Positions 1 through 8,110 are shown, numbered from the stretch's first letter. The stretch: DNA of 59,722 nt from DAONFI01 sp035403485 (GCA_964536835.1 CAZIAZ010000010.1:1-59722), one strand, 5' to 3'. Translations and numbers: made by a program. The notes: generated by a model from the sequence alone, not told the origin.

Positions 1-253
1 GCGTCAGAAAAACGGCAGAATATCCTTAAATATGCTGCCATTTTTCTTCCTTGCCGGGCCGCAAAATTGCTCGATTTCGGCGACGCCCATGTTTTTGGGA
101 TAGGTTCTATGCAAAAGACTATCAATTCCGCCCGCGGGGGTCAACATTTTATCGTCGTTACGCCATTTTTATGGTGTTTTTCACGCAGAATGCCGCCATT
201 TTTCACAGCTTTGTCATTTGAAATCATCAGCCAGCCGAATTATGATTATAAGC
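1..253. other. Window edge without a recognised gene
   Basis: No convincing coding sequence is seen before the macro-domain gene. The stretch carries one copy of the dispersed 19-mer at 91-109 and a G+C-rich run near 130. The upstream gene, if any, lies outside the window. Confidence 0.5.
91..109 (+). repeat. Dispersed 19-mer repeat, copy A
   Basis: GTTTTTGGGATAGGTTCTA occurs identically here, at 22636-22654 (+) and at 59670-59688 (-). The preceding 30 bases are loosely similar to those before the copy at the window end. It may be a terminus of a mobile element or an intergenic repeat; no transposase is present in the window. Confidence 0.7.
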
Positions 254-766
254 ATGACATCAGTACACATAGAAACCGGCGACATAACAACGTATGCCGT
301 TGACGCGATAGTCAATGCCGCCAACAATCAACTGATTCTGGGCGACGGCCTTGCCGGCGCTATCCGTCGCGCAGGCGGCCCTGAAATACAGGCTCACTGC
401 GACAAAATAGGGCCAATCCGCGTCGGCCAGGCAGCCATCACAACCGGCGGCAGACTCCCGTGCAGATTCGTCATTCATCAGGCGTCAATGTCGTTGGGCT
501 GTGCGACTACGCCGCAGTCGCTGCGAGACTCGACGCGGGCAGTCTTGCAGCTGGCGGAGAAAAACGCAATCAAAACGCTGGCATTTCCGGCAACCGGCAC
601 CGGCATAGCAGGATTCGACATCGCCGCCTGCGCCGAAATAATGCTTGGTGAAGTCAAAAATTACATCACGCAAAATCAGTCGTGTCTTACCGACGTTTTT
701 TTTGTGCTTTTCGATAAAAAATCAGCCGACATTTTTGAGGAAAAATACAATGTCATTTTCGCATGA
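254..766 (+). CDS. Macro-domain protein (ADP-ribose / O-acetyl-ADP-ribose hydrolase-like)
   Basis: A single macro domain fills this protein of about 170 residues. The family binds ADP-ribose and often removes the acetyl group of O-acetyl-ADP-ribose or ADP-ribose from proteins. Visible hallmarks are the N-terminal strand ending GDIT, the VNAANN loop with a following glycine-rich turn (GDGLAGAI) and the second phosphate-binding loop FPATGTGIAGF near residue 120. The start is uncertain: ATGs in frame at 218, 242 and 254 all lack a clear ribosome-binding site, and 254 puts the domain at the usual distance from the N-terminus. Its 3' end overlaps the next gene by 17 bases, suggesting co-translation. 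Substrate specificity cannot be read from the sequence. Confidence 0.85.
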   Translation: MTSVHIETGDITTYAVDAIVNAANNQLILGDGLAGAIRRAGGPEIQAHCDKIGPIRVGQAAITTGGRLPCRFVIHQASMSLGCATTPQSLRDSTRAVLQLAEKNAIKTLAFPATGTGIAGFDIAACAEIMLGEVKNYITQNQSCLTDVFFVLFDKKSADIFEEKYNVIFA

Positions 767-1415
767 CAGAGTTTGGGTCTTTCCGGCTGCGGCAGCCTGT
801 GCAGTTTTTCTGGCGATTATCTCATGGGCAGGCTCTACGCAAGACAGCCTCGACGCATGGCTGAACGAATCGACGCCGTCCAAATCGACCTCCGATAAGC
901 CTGCGGCAAATGACGTCGAACATCCGACAATCCAAATAGATGCGCCGGCGTTCGCACTGCCTGGAGCAATAGAAATGTCGGACGGCAAAGTGCTGTGCGG
1001 CTATATCACGACAGCCGGCAACGAGCCGCTAAACGTGTGGGTGGAGGACGAAAAACGCTGGCGACTCGTGCCGCCGGCAGCCGTGCTCGGCGCGTCGTCA
1101 AAAATCGTAAAAGAGGAAATGTTCCAGCAGTGGCGATGGAAAGGCATGGGCGAGCCGGAAAAAGTTTTTACGGGCAAAACCTATCCCCTGCGACAATTAC
1201 AGTGGACGCTCGTACTCGCCGACGGCCGTACGATGTGCGGCGTCATAAAAGGTCAGCCGCTATATGTTTATCCCGTAAACGGCGGAGATTTTCAGACCGT
1301 AATCCTGGCTGACAGGCAGAAAGGCAACATCGGGCAGAAACTCAAGGAACTCATCTACCCAAAGACGATAATATTTTCGCGCAGTGCAATAACGATTAAA
1401 AAAGCAGACAGGTAG
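750..1415 (+). CDS. Membrane-anchored protein of unknown function
   Basis: About 221 residues. An N-terminal hydrophobic segment (FPAAAACAVFLAIISWAG, near residues 9-26) looks like an uncleaved anchor, followed by a Ser/Thr/Pro-rich linker and a small exported domain. Two related stretches, DGKVLCGYI and DGRTMCGVIKG, each pair an Asp-Gly turn with one cysteine, hinting at an internal duplication or a disulfide between them. The chosen ATG at 750 has GAGG nine bases upstream; earlier in-frame starts would run far into the macro gene. It overlaps that gene by 17 bases, so the two are probably one transcript. I do not recognise the family. Confidence 0.7.
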   Translation: MSFSHDRVWVFPAAAACAVFLAIISWAGSTQDSLDAWLNESTPSKSTSDKPAANDVEHPTIQIDAPAFALPGAIEMSDGKVLCGYITTAGNEPLNVWVEDEKRWRLVPPAAVLGASSKIVKEEMFQQWRWKGMGEPEKVFTGKTYPLRQLQWTLVLADGRTMCGVIKGQPLYVYPVNGGDFQTVILADRQKGNIGQKLKELIYPKTIIFSRSAITIKKADR

Positions 1416-1514
1416 CTTTGCCTCTAAAAACCGCTGTTCATCGCGCTATACTCAGCGACATGGCGCAATGCAATATTTGAAGCATGCTCCATTTTCTGCG
1501 ATATAACTGTTTTT

Positions 1515-2720
1515 TTATTCATTGAGTTTTTCGGCGACGGCTTTGCCGAGGCTGAAACATTCCTGCAAGGCTTCATCTGACGGGGCATATTTCGCCTTCA
1601 CCGGGCCAGCCGGAATACTGACGCCCATTTCCTCAAGAATTGCGTTAAGCTTCGTCGGCGATTCGCCGCTCCAGCCGTATGAGCCAAATGCGCCGCCGAC
1701 AAGGCCTTTGGGCCGCAAACCCTTGACGTAGGTAATCATGTCAGCCATCCTGGGCAGTATTTCATTGTTCAACGTAGACGCGCCGATGATGAATCCGCCG
1801 GATTCCAGCAGCCGCGTGGCAACGTCGCTGCGATGTACAGCCTGAGCACTCATTAACGTCGGCTTTGCTCCGCCGGCGATGACGCCTTCAACGACCGCCT
1901 TGGCCATCTTTTCCGTGCTCTTCCACATGGTGTCATAAAGTACGACGACTTTTCTGTTTCGTTTCTGGTCAGCCCATTGCGAGTACCACTGGATAATCTG
2001 CATGGGGTCTTTACGCCATATCGGCCCGTGGTCCGGACAGATGATATCTATGTCCAGCTTGAGGTCGGTGACTTTCTGAACCGTTTTCTGGACGAATCCG
2101 CTCAGCGGAAGAAGTATGTTCGCGTAATATTTCGCCGCTTCATAGCGCAGCACGCCCTGGTCGACCTCATCGGCGAAACGTTCCGCGCTGGCCAGATGCA
2201 TGCCGAAACCGTCCTGGCTGAACAGAATCTTTCGTTCCGGACAATAGCTGACCATGCTGTCCGGCCAGTGGCACATTTTCGTATCAGCAAAAACCACGCT
2301 CAACCCGCCGAGGTCGACAACCTGGCCTTCTTTGACGACAGTGATTTTATCGCCTATGCCGTAATACAAATCTAGCGTCTTCTGGCCGGCAGCCGACGCA
2401 TAAGTCACATCGGGCTGAATGCAATGAATCGTGGCAGCCAGTTCGCCGGAGTGATCCGGCTCGGCATGATTGGAAATTATCACGTCGATTTTCTGCGGGT
2501 CTATCACCGACGCGATTCTGGCAAACATCTCGTCACGGAAACCGCTTTTCACGGTATCCACCAGCGTTATTTTATCGGCTAATATGAGGTAGGCGTTATA
2601 AGTAGTCCCGCGAGTCGTCTCATAGCCGTGAAATTCACGCACACTCCAGTCCACCGCTCCGACCCAATAAATTTTATCTGCAACCTTTACGGCGGAAAAA
2701 ACTTCACTGTTACAACTCAT
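1515..2720 (-). CDS. fprA: A-type flavodiiron protein (O2 or NO reductase)
   Basis: This 401-residue protein has the two-domain layout of flavodiiron proteins: a metallo-beta-lactamase-like diiron domain (residues about 1-250) with the ligand motif HAEPDHSG and a later CPDHGPIW, then a flavodoxin domain (about 255-400) beginning KVVVLYDTMWKSTEKMA, the FMN phosphate loop. Such proteins reduce dioxygen to water or NO to N2O in the cytoplasm of anaerobes, taking electrons from rubredoxin. No rubredoxin domain is fused here and no rubredoxin gene is seen. AGGAG lies 11 bases before the ATG. It follows the ferritin gene by 49 bases on the same strand, so an oxygen-defence operon is likely. Confidence 0.93.
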   Translation of the reverse strand: MSCNSEVFSAVKVADKIYWVGAVDWSVREFHGYETTRGTTYNAYLILADKITLVDTVKSGFRDEMFARIASVIDPQKIDVIISNHAEPDHSGELAATIHCIQPDVTYASAAGQKTLDLYYGIGDKITVVKEGQVVDLGGLSVVFADTKMCHWPDSMVSYCPERKILFSQDGFGMHLASAERFADEVDQGVLRYEAAKYYANILLPLSGFVQKTVQKVTDLKLDIDIICPDHGPIWRKDPMQIIQWYSQWADQKRNRKVVVLYDTMWKSTEKMAKAVVEGVIAGGAKPTLMSAQAVHRSDVATRLLESGGFIIGASTLNNEILPRMADMITYVKGLRPKGLVGGAFGSYGWSGESPTKLNAILEEMGVSIPAGPVKAKYAPSDEALQECFSLGKAVAEKLNE

Positions 2721-2769
2721 CGCTGAAAAATCTCCTGTCGTTCTGTAAAAAAAATAGTCGTCTGAAAAA

Positions 2770-3297
2770 TCACTGTGCCGCCGCGGTTTCAGGCGTTACC
2801 GGCGGCGTATAGACGCGGGTAGCCATCTCATTGTCGAGCATCAGCAGCATCTGCGGCGCACCCTGTGCGAGCTTGAGTTTGCCGAGAATGGTGTTGGCGT
2901 TCGACTCTTCCTCGACCTGCTCGTCAACGAACCATTGCAGGTGGCTTTTCAGCGCATGGTCAGACTCGGCGATAGCCAGATCCATGAGTTTGTTTATGCG
3001 GCTGGTGACGAACTCTTCATGTTCGAGAGTGGCCTTAAAAACGTCAGCCACAGATTCCCAGCTAGTCGGCGGGCCATCAATCGGGCTGAGAATCACACGG
3101 CCATTACGGCTGTTGACGTAATCGAAAAAACGCATCGCGTGAAAAGTCTCCTCCTGAACCTGAACACGCATCCAGTTGGCAAAGCCAGGGAAATTTTCCG
3201 ACTCAAACCACGCAGCCATCGAAAGATACAGATATGCACTGTACATTTCGGCATTTATCTGGTCGTTTATCGCGTCATTCAATTTCTGGGTTAACAT
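2770..3297 (-). CDS. ftnA: Ferritin, bacterial non-haem type
   Basis: A four-helix-bundle ferritin of about 175 residues. The ferroxidase ligands are placed as in FtnA: an early Glu in NAEMYSAYLYLSMAAW, the EETFHAMRFFDYV motif near residue 50, and the C-D helix segment FVDEQVEEE near residue 127. It stores iron as a mineral core after oxidising Fe(II) with O2 or peroxide. The start is ATG at 3297 (MLTQKL), preceded by TTGGAG nine bases upstream; a TTG 15 bases earlier lies within that ribosome-binding site and is rejected. It sits directly upstream of the flavodiiron gene. The C-terminal tail is Pro/Ala-rich. Confidence 0.93.
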   Translation of the reverse strand: MLTQKLNDAINDQINAEMYSAYLYLSMAAWFESENFPGFANWMRVQVQEETFHAMRFFDYVNSRNGRVILSPIDGPPTSWESVADVFKATLEHEEFVTSRINKLMDLAIAESDHALKSHLQWFVDEQVEEESNANTILGKLKLAQGAPQMLLMLDNEMATRVYTPPVTPETAAAQ

Positions 3298-3602
3298 AAT
3301 AAAAATCTCCAAAGATGGTTAACTTTTCAACTTTAATTACATTTCAATCAACAATGATACGCACGATATTCCGGATAATCAAGCGGCTGAGATTTTATAT
3401 CATCTCCAATTTTATATTATCTGCCACTGGCAAGACGGCCTGCCAGTGAGAATTGTGGGCCAGATGCGGTTACTGTTTCGCAGTGCCGTTTTCGCAGGCC
3501 TCTTACTGGCAGCCTGGATATTTGCAACTATGCCGCCGCATTTATTTTTGAAAATGGCATTATAGCGGTTCAGGCGCAACAATAAGGAATTCCCATAAAA
3601 AA
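3298..3602. other. Ferritin upstream region / tpx downstream region
   Basis: No gene is seen. It carries the ferritin promoter region with two direct ATTTTATAT repeats (about 3393-3417) and a perfect hairpin with 8-bp arms CACTGGCA/TGCCAGTG at 3425-3448. ACTGGCA recurs near 3505. The hairpin lacks a T-run, so it is not an obvious terminator for tpx. Confidence 0.5.
3425..3448. repeat. Inverted repeat between tpx and ferritin gene
   Basis: Perfect 8-bp arms (CACTGGCA and TGCCAGTG) separated by 8 bases. It may be a transcript 3' structure for tpx or a protein-binding palindrome upstream of the ferritin gene. Confidence 0.5.
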
Positions 3603-4103
3603 TCAGATAAGTTTTTTGACGGCGTCCAGGGCCCCGTCGTAATTCGGATGATTTGTAACTTCCGGCACGATTTGCATATATATCAGCCGTCCATCACGGT
3701 CGGCGACAAAAATGGCTCTAGCCAACAGCCGCAACGCCGGAATAAGAACGCCAAACTTTTTGCCGAAATCCGCATATCTGTGGTCGGAAAGTGTTTTGAC
3801 CTTATCAATTCCGGCGGCTCCGCACCAGCGTGCCTGCGCAAAGGGCAAATCCATGCTGACGACGAGTATCTGTATGTCAGAACCGAGAGAGGCGGCTTCC
3901 TTGTTGAAGCGGTGAGCCTCGGCATCGCAGACAGGCGTATCAAGCGACGGCACAGTAGCTATCAGAAGCACCTTGCCACGAAAACTATCCGTCGATACTT
4001 CCTTAAGCTCGTTGTCCAACAACTTAGCCGACGGCATTACCTCGCCAAGTTTGGGTATCTGGCCTTCCAGCATCATATCGTTTCCCATCATTTTGACCTG
4101 CAT
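3603..4103 (-). CDS. tpx: Thiol peroxidase (atypical 2-Cys peroxiredoxin)
   Basis: A 166-residue Tpx-type peroxiredoxin that reduces H2O2 and alkyl hydroperoxides using thioredoxin. The peroxidatic cysteine lies in SLDTPVCDAEAHRF and the resolving cysteine in ARWCGAAGI, the Tpx pair that forms an intramolecular disulfide. The start is ATG at 4103 (MQVKMMGND), with AAGGAG seven bases upstream; longer in-frame forms lack such a site. It stands alone 305 bases upstream of the ferritin gene on the same strand, so it may be separately promoted but belongs functionally with the oxygen and peroxide defence genes downstream. Confidence 0.93.
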   Translation of the reverse strand: MQVKMMGNDMMLEGQIPKLGEVMPSAKLLDNELKEVSTDSFRGKVLLIATVPSLDTPVCDAEAHRFNKEAASLGSDIQILVVSMDLPFAQARWCGAAGIDKVKTLSDHRYADFGKKFGVLIPALRLLARAIFVADRDGRLIYMQIVPEVTNHPNYDGALDAVKKLI

Positions 4104-4296
4104 ATTCGTCTCCTTAAAAGCAAAGTTGGTCACAATAACGCTCAATTCATATTTTAGGCGCCGGCTATCTCTTAAAAAAACATCATTTCCTTCCGCCGTA
4201 ATTTTTTTTCAAAGCCGCCGAATCCGTATTTTAAAAAGGAATCAAATCCACAAACTTCAAAACTGCATGTTTCGACTGCGAAAAAAAACTTTGTAC

Positions 4297-4318
4297 GGGT
4301 GACAGATAGTTGTCACCC
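4297..4318. promoter_or_regulatory. Perfect palindrome, possible operator
   Basis: GGGTGACA and TGTCACCC arms flank a 6-base spacer (GATAGT). There is no following T-run, so a protein-binding site upstream of the small ORF at 4412 is more likely than a terminator. A second structure with GGGTGA/TCACCC arms occurs about 700 bases on. Confidence 0.4.
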
Positions 4319-4411
4319 ATAATGTAATAGGATGGCTGACGTGTATCAGAGAGCGGTTTTAATGCGACTTTGCATTTGAAATCAATTTGATTCACGGAAA
4401 GGACCTCGGCT

Positions 4412-4669
4412 ATGCCAAGACGACAACGGCCGCCGCTTAACGGAGCACCGTATTGCGGCAACAAATTGACCAGGGAAGTACACAACCTGGATAATGAAAA
4501 GCCGCAATGCCAGATAGACAGGATAATCAAGACCGACAACGCCGTACCATATCATTCCCTGCTGCTGGCACAGATTGACAACTACAGACTTTGCAAACAT
4601 TGTATCGGGGAACCGGCACAAAAAGACAGTTCGGGCATTGCGTGCAATACACAAACCGACTGTCCATGA
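4412..4669 (+). CDS. Possible small cysteine-rich protein
   Basis: An 85-codon ORF starting at ATG with GGAAAGGA about eight bases upstream. The product is basic at its N-terminus (MPRRQRPP) and has six cysteines, including one CxxC pair (CKHC) and two more at the C-terminus (CNTQTDC), which would suit a small metal-binding protein. I recognise no family. The surrounding DNA is non-coding and palindrome-rich, so chance cannot be excluded; the ribosome-binding site and cysteine pattern are the only support. Confidence 0.4.
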   Translation: MPRRQRPPLNGAPYCGNKLTREVHNLDNEKPQCQIDRIIKTDNAVPYHSLLLAQIDNYRLCKHCIGEPAQKDSSGIACNTQTDCP

Positions 4670-4709
4670 TTGTGACAATATCAGCCGGTAAGAGAGCCTG
4701 TCGTAGATT

Positions 4710-4966
4710 TAGAGCATTTTTTAACAAAAATAAAAGAAACGCAGTACCGTGACACGGTTGGCTGAAAGAGCATTCTAGAGCATTGAAAGATTGAGAGTAC
4801 ATATTTTTGCGCCAGTGGGTTTGTTCGTGGCAAGGAAGGAAAATGAGGCATACTTGGCAGTATTCTGAAGTTTTTCTGACGCAGCCACGGACAAAGCAAA
4901 CAAGCAAAAAAGGAACTCTCAAGATTGAACTGCTCTAAAGTGTTAATTTTGTTAAAAACTCTTAAA
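4710..4966. repeat. Outer inverted repeat enclosing a TAGAG element
   Basis: The left arm (4710-4733, TAGAGCATTTTTTAACAAAA onward) matches the reverse complement of the right arm (4943-4966) at most positions, including TTTTTAACAAAA. The inner 4776-4937 element has its own terminal repeats. The arrangement suggests one palindromic element inserted into another. Confidence 0.55.
4776..4937. mobile_element. TAGAG-family palindromic element, copy 1 (162 bp, MITE-like)
   Basis: It begins TAGAGCATTGAAAGATTGAG and ends with a matching inverted arm finishing TGCTCTA; arms agree at most of about 35 positions. The interior shares GGCAAGGAAGG and CTGACGCAGCC blocks with the copies at 20188 and 34290. 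TA at each outer end would fit TA-targeting IS630/mariner-type mobilisation, which is inference. It encodes no protein. Confidence 0.65.
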
Positions 4967-4979
4967 TTACCGTAAGGGA

Positions 4980-5037
4980 ATGCGCCTCGGAGGGTGGGTG
5001 ACTCTCGCAAAATGCGGGATTCACCCATGCGCATCCA
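4980..5037. repeat. Compound hairpin with GGGTGA/TCACCC arms
   Basis: ATGCGC at about 4980 pairs with GCGCAT at about 5028; inside it GGGTGA pairs with TCACCC, and CTCGCA pairs (one wobble) with TGCGGG around an AAA loop. T-rich sequence follows 12 bases later on the plus strand. It could be a transcript 3' end for the minus-strand operon ending at 5142, or another intergenic repeat unit. Confidence 0.45.
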
Positions 5038-5141
5038 TTCAAATCTTTTTAAAAAAAAACTTTTGAAAATATCAGTGAATGTCCAGGTATTATCCGCAAA
5101 TCCCGATTACGGGCAACCAGGATTTTGAGGACAGGTTACAG

Positions 5142-5399
5142 TTATTTGCCCTTGAGAAAAAGTTCGCGGATGTCCAGCAGTGTATAGCCGGTTGCGTTGA
5201 GTTCCTTGATGAGTTTTATGCGGCGAACAAGTTTGTCGTCGAAAAATCTGGCTCTGCCGTCCTTGCCGCGTATTGGTTTCACAAGGCCCACCAGGATGTA
5301 ATATTCGACTGTCTGCCTGCTGACGCCGGCATTTTTAGCAGCCTGCGATATGCGAAGGCCCGGCAATTCTTTCCTGTTTTTTTCCCGTCCGGCTGTCAT
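5142..5399 (-). CDS. Small MerR-like DNA-binding protein
   Basis: An 85-residue protein that is almost only a MerR-type winged helix-turn-helix: ISQAAKNAGVSRQTVEYYILVGLVKP (residues about 17-42) followed by the wing and a second helix pair ending LLDIRELF. There is no C-terminal effector domain or dimerising coiled coil of usual MerR length. Its ATG directly abuts the stop codon of the diguanylate cyclase gene (no gap), so translation is coupled. Pairing with a GGDEF enzyme suggests a role in c-di-GMP-linked control, possibly as a ligand-responsive regulator, but no c-di-GMP-binding motif can be named from sequence. Confidence 0.8.
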   Translation of the reverse strand: MTAGREKNRKELPGLRISQAAKNAGVSRQTVEYYILVGLVKPIRGKDGRARFFDDKLVRRIKLIKELNATGYTLLDIRELFLKGK

Positions 5400-6080
5400 T
5401 TAAAATTCACCGCAAATGACGATTGTATTTTTTCCGGTTCGTTTGGCGGCAAGAAGTGCGTCGTCTGCCGACCTGAGCAGTTCGGCGCAATTCGTTCCAT
5501 GTTGAGGATAGCACGCCAAGCCGCCAGAAATGGTCAATCGGCCCTGTGCGCATTCGCCCAGCGATGCCGGCTTAAGTGTCATTATCGCCTTTCTGAAACG
5601 GTCGGCAAGTTCAAAAGCCTCGCTGAGCGGCCTGGAATTCTCACGCCGCGGTTGCGTCTCCCAGAATAACACTGCGAACTCGTCACCGCCGACGCGGGCT
5701 ACTACGTCCTGCGTCCTGCATATGGAAGTTATCAGCCGTGCCGTGTCGCAGAGTATTTCATCGCCGACGCCATGGCCATACCTATCGTTATATAATTTGA
5801 AATTATCCAGGTCGTACAGAAGCATCGCCGCCCGGAATCCGTCATGTTCGTCAGCCTGCCTGAGTATCTCGTCCGTCCGCCGGAAAAAGTACCGCCTGTT
5901 ATTCGCACCTGTGAGATAATCGGTATCAGCCTGTACTCGCAGTTCGTCGAACATCGCAGCCAGCCTGCGGACTTCCGCTGACACATGTTCGTCAATCCCC
6001 GCAAGAGCCGCCTCCATCGACTCTCTCTTTTCGGCGACAGCCCCCAGGATTTTCAGTATGTCGTTTTCCGATATGCTCAT
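5400..6080 (-). CDS. Diguanylate cyclase (GGDEF domain)
   Basis: A 226-residue protein with a short helical N-terminus (1-50) and one GGDEF domain. It makes cyclic di-GMP from two GTP. The catalytic signature is intact (GGDEF at 131-135), with the metal and substrate segment DLDNFKLYNDRYGHGVGD at 91-107. An RxxD inhibitory site (R122-T-Q-D125) lies exactly five residues before GGDEF, so product inhibition is expected. No sensor domain is present; control may come from the N-terminal helix or from the multi-TM protein encoded just upstream, with which it overlaps by 4 bp (ATGA). The mini-MerR gene follows immediately. Confidence 0.92.
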   Translation of the reverse strand: MSISENDILKILGAVAEKRESMEAALAGIDEHVSAEVRRLAAMFDELRVQADTDYLTGANNRRYFFRRTDEILRQADEHDGFRAAMLLYDLDNFKLYNDRYGHGVGDEILCDTARLITSICRTQDVVARVGGDEFAVLFWETQPRRENSRPLSEAFELADRFRKAIMTLKPASLGECAQGRLTISGGLACYPQHGTNCAELLRSADDALLAAKRTGKNTIVICGEF

Positions 6081-6862
6081 GCCTCTTTTTTGCCGTTCTC
6101 CGCGGCATCAGCCGCCTTATGCGACCTGGTTATCTGTATGATGATTCCCACAAGCGTAAGTACGGCTACCGCAGCCTGCGCTATCCACGGCGACGTGCCA
6201 AGTCGGTCCAGAAGTTCCGGCCGAAGCGAAGACGCCTTGCACAGCAAGCCGAGCGAGGCAGCCAATATCATCATGGCTCCCTGCAGTGAGGTGAGCAGAA
6301 TTATAGCCGGCTTGACGAAGCCGATAGCTATCACGCCGAAAATTATGAACCCGGCCACCGCGCCCAGCCACGGATAATTCGCCATATCGGGCCTATTCAT
6401 GAATACTATCAACTCAGTATAAAACGCATAGCCCACCATCGAGCCGAAAGCCATGCCGATAAGCGCCAGGCAGAACCTGAACAGCGGCCACGCCGCCACA
6501 CCAAACACGATTGCGCCGATTATCATGCCCGCCCACCAATAGGGTTCGTTTTTCAGCGACACCGCCGCCATGCCGCCCAGCACGCCGCCGACAAGAGCGA
6601 TATTCAGTATCACAAGCGGCTTGAAAATTTTCCAGCCCCATATCATGTACACAAGGCCGGCTACGAATATCAGGCTGCATTCGACGTATTGAAGGTCTGC
6701 GACAGCGGAGAGATGTTTTTCCCACGCCTCGCCCTGGCCGGAAAAGAGCGACGAAACAAGCTCGCCCAATCTGTCAAGCGACTGTCTGGCCTGCTCCTGC
6801 GTGGGCATGGAAGCGGGGATATTATGTACTTGCTGCACCGAATTGAGTGTTTCCTGGTCCAT
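6077..6862 (-). CDS. Multi-pass membrane protein, unknown function
   Basis: 261 residues: a soluble, helical N-terminus of about 60 residues (QEQARQSLDRLGELVSSLF), then about seven hydrophobic segments rich in Gly and Ala, many with GxxxG spacing, and a short charged C-terminal tail. The pattern resembles the TMEM198/DUF4203 group of membrane proteins, but this is only an impression. It overlaps the GGDEF gene by 4 bp and follows the rhomboid gene by 40 bases, so it is in the same operon. Coupling to a sensor-less GGDEF enzyme makes a signalling or localisation partner plausible. Confidence 0.75.
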   Translation of the reverse strand: MDQETLNSVQQVHNIPASMPTQEQARQSLDRLGELVSSLFSGQGEAWEKHLSAVADLQYVECSLIFVAGLVYMIWGWKIFKPLVILNIALVGGVLGGMAAVSLKNEPYWWAGMIIGAIVFGVAAWPLFRFCLALIGMAFGSMVGYAFYTELIVFMNRPDMANYPWLGAVAGFIIFGVIAIGFVKPAIILLTSLQGAMMILAASLGLLCKASSLRPELLDRLGTSPWIAQAAVAVLTLVGIIIQITRSHKAADAAENGKKEA

Positions 6863-6902
6863 ATGCTAGCGAGCCGTCCTATGCTCAAGTGAGTCCCCGC
6901 CG

Positions 6903-8078
6903 TCAGGGCATATATCGCCGGTCAAGCTCTTCCAGACATTGCCGGGCCTTGTGCAGCTTGGACTCGTCCTGCAATTTTTCCATGGCAAGGGCCAGATTTC
7001 TCCTGGCCCGCTCTTCATTATGTAGATATCGGCAATAAAGCAGGCCCAGCATGAGGTATATATCCCCCATATATTCGTAATCGCCATAAGCATTCACGAA
7101 AAGCTCATATGCCGCCGCAGCCGCCTCATATGCCCGCGACGCCATCAACTGATTGGCTATGTCCAGCTGCTGCTGTCGCGGCAGTACGGCAGAGGAGTCC
7201 TCCACCAGCAGTTTGGTATAAAAAGCGGCTGCACCAGGATAATCACCACAGCGGACGCCGGCTGATATCCGTTTTCGCAAGTCCAGTTCAGCCGCACTTT
7301 TCGTGTCAGCCGGCTGTGTTTGCGTGACTCGCATGGCAACCGGAGCCTGTCGGCCAAACGGGTCGCGGCCGTTGAGTACCTCGCGTAAAAACGCCTGGCG
7401 GCGACGATGCTGCTGAAAAAGGTGCAGCATGTCGAAATCGTCCCGCTCTATCATGCCCAGCCGCAACAGAAGCATCGCCACAATAATGCCAAAAAGATAT
7501 CCGCTGGCATGGGCCGCATACGCCACTCCGCCTGCTGCCGGGCCAGACCAGCCGGCAATGGTCATTATTATCTCGAAAATGAACTGAAAGGCTATGGCGT
7601 AAAGGCTGGGAACGGACAGAGGAATTATCAGGAACATCCACAGTATGAACGTGACGTTGGTTCGCGGCAGGAGGACAAGGTACGCTCCGCAGACGGCGGC
7701 TATCGCTCCGCTTGCTCCCAGAACCGGTGCGTTGCCGGCTAACATGAGGTATCCCGCGCCGGCTAACACTCCGCCGCCCAGATAAAACGCCAGATAACCC
7801 ACCGGCCCGAATTTATCGTTGATGGCATTGCCGAAAACCCACAGAAAAAGCATATTGCCCAGCAGATGGCCAAGATTCGCGTGGAGAAAAACACTCGTGA
7901 AAAACTGCACAAGCGCAGGCGAATGCGGGTCGAGCATGTATGGGCCGATAAGCGTCATGCCGTGGCGGCTGGCGCCGTTTACACCCATAAGATAGAGCGC
8001 CACATTCAGTGCAATTATAGTGTAATTCACCCACGGAATTTTTTTAAGGCGATAATCTGTTCTGACGGGTATCAGCAT
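6903..8078 (-). CDS. Rhomboid-family intramembrane serine protease with C-terminal repeat domain
   Basis: 391 residues. Residues 1-215 form a six-TM rhomboid core with the nucleophile in GASGA (Ser123) and the general base in AAHASGY (His190); the conserved HANLGHLLGNM motif of TM2 is at 66-76. Such enzymes cleave transmembrane substrates within the bilayer. The cytoplasmic C-terminal 170 residues contain helical, TPR-like segments (AYEAAAAAYELFVNAYG and LMLGLLYCRYLHNEERARRNL) that may bind partners. TATAAA lies about 15 bases before the ATG with no obvious ribosome-binding site, so the leader may be very short. Three 10-bp repeats lie just upstream of that. Confidence 0.9.
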   Translation of the reverse strand: MLIPVRTDYRLKKIPWVNYTIIALNVALYLMGVNGASRHGMTLIGPYMLDPHSPALVQFFTSVFLHANLGHLLGNMLFLWVFGNAINDKFGPVGYLAFYLGGGVLAGAGYLMLAGNAPVLGASGAIAAVCGAYLVLLPRTNVTFILWMFLIIPLSVPSLYAIAFQFIFEIIMTIAGWSGPAAGGVAYAAHASGYLFGIIVAMLLLRLGMIERDDFDMLHLFQQHRRRQAFLREVLNGRDPFGRQAPVAMRVTQTQPADTKSAAELDLRKRISAGVRCGDYPGAAAFYTKLLVEDSSAVLPRQQQLDIANQLMASRAYEAAAAAYELFVNAYGDYEYMGDIYLMLGLLYCRYLHNEERARRNLALAMEKLQDESKLHKARQCLEELDRRYMP

Positions 8079-8110
8079 TGTGTTAGAGATATTTTATAAT
8101 AATTAATTAT

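Larger units (their letters stand above)
4104..5141. other. Gene-poor 1-kb region rich in palindromes
   Basis: Only one small plausible ORF (4412-4669) is seen. Otherwise the region holds an 8-bp-arm palindrome at 4297-4318, a TAGAG-family element at 4776-4937 nested inside an outer inverted repeat (4710-4733 with 4943-4966), and a strong compound hairpin at 4980-5037. It looks like a hot spot for small palindromic elements. Confidence 0.6.

Noticed and set aside
1416..1514. Another TAGAG element between the gene ending at 1415 and fprA
   Set aside because: CCTCTA and GCATGCTCCA are present, but length, arms and interior blocks do not match the family.
4980..5037. c-di-GMP riboswitch or small SRP RNA near the GGDEF operon
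   Set aside because: The hairpin lacks the conserved core of either RNA class; it looks like a simple long palindrome.
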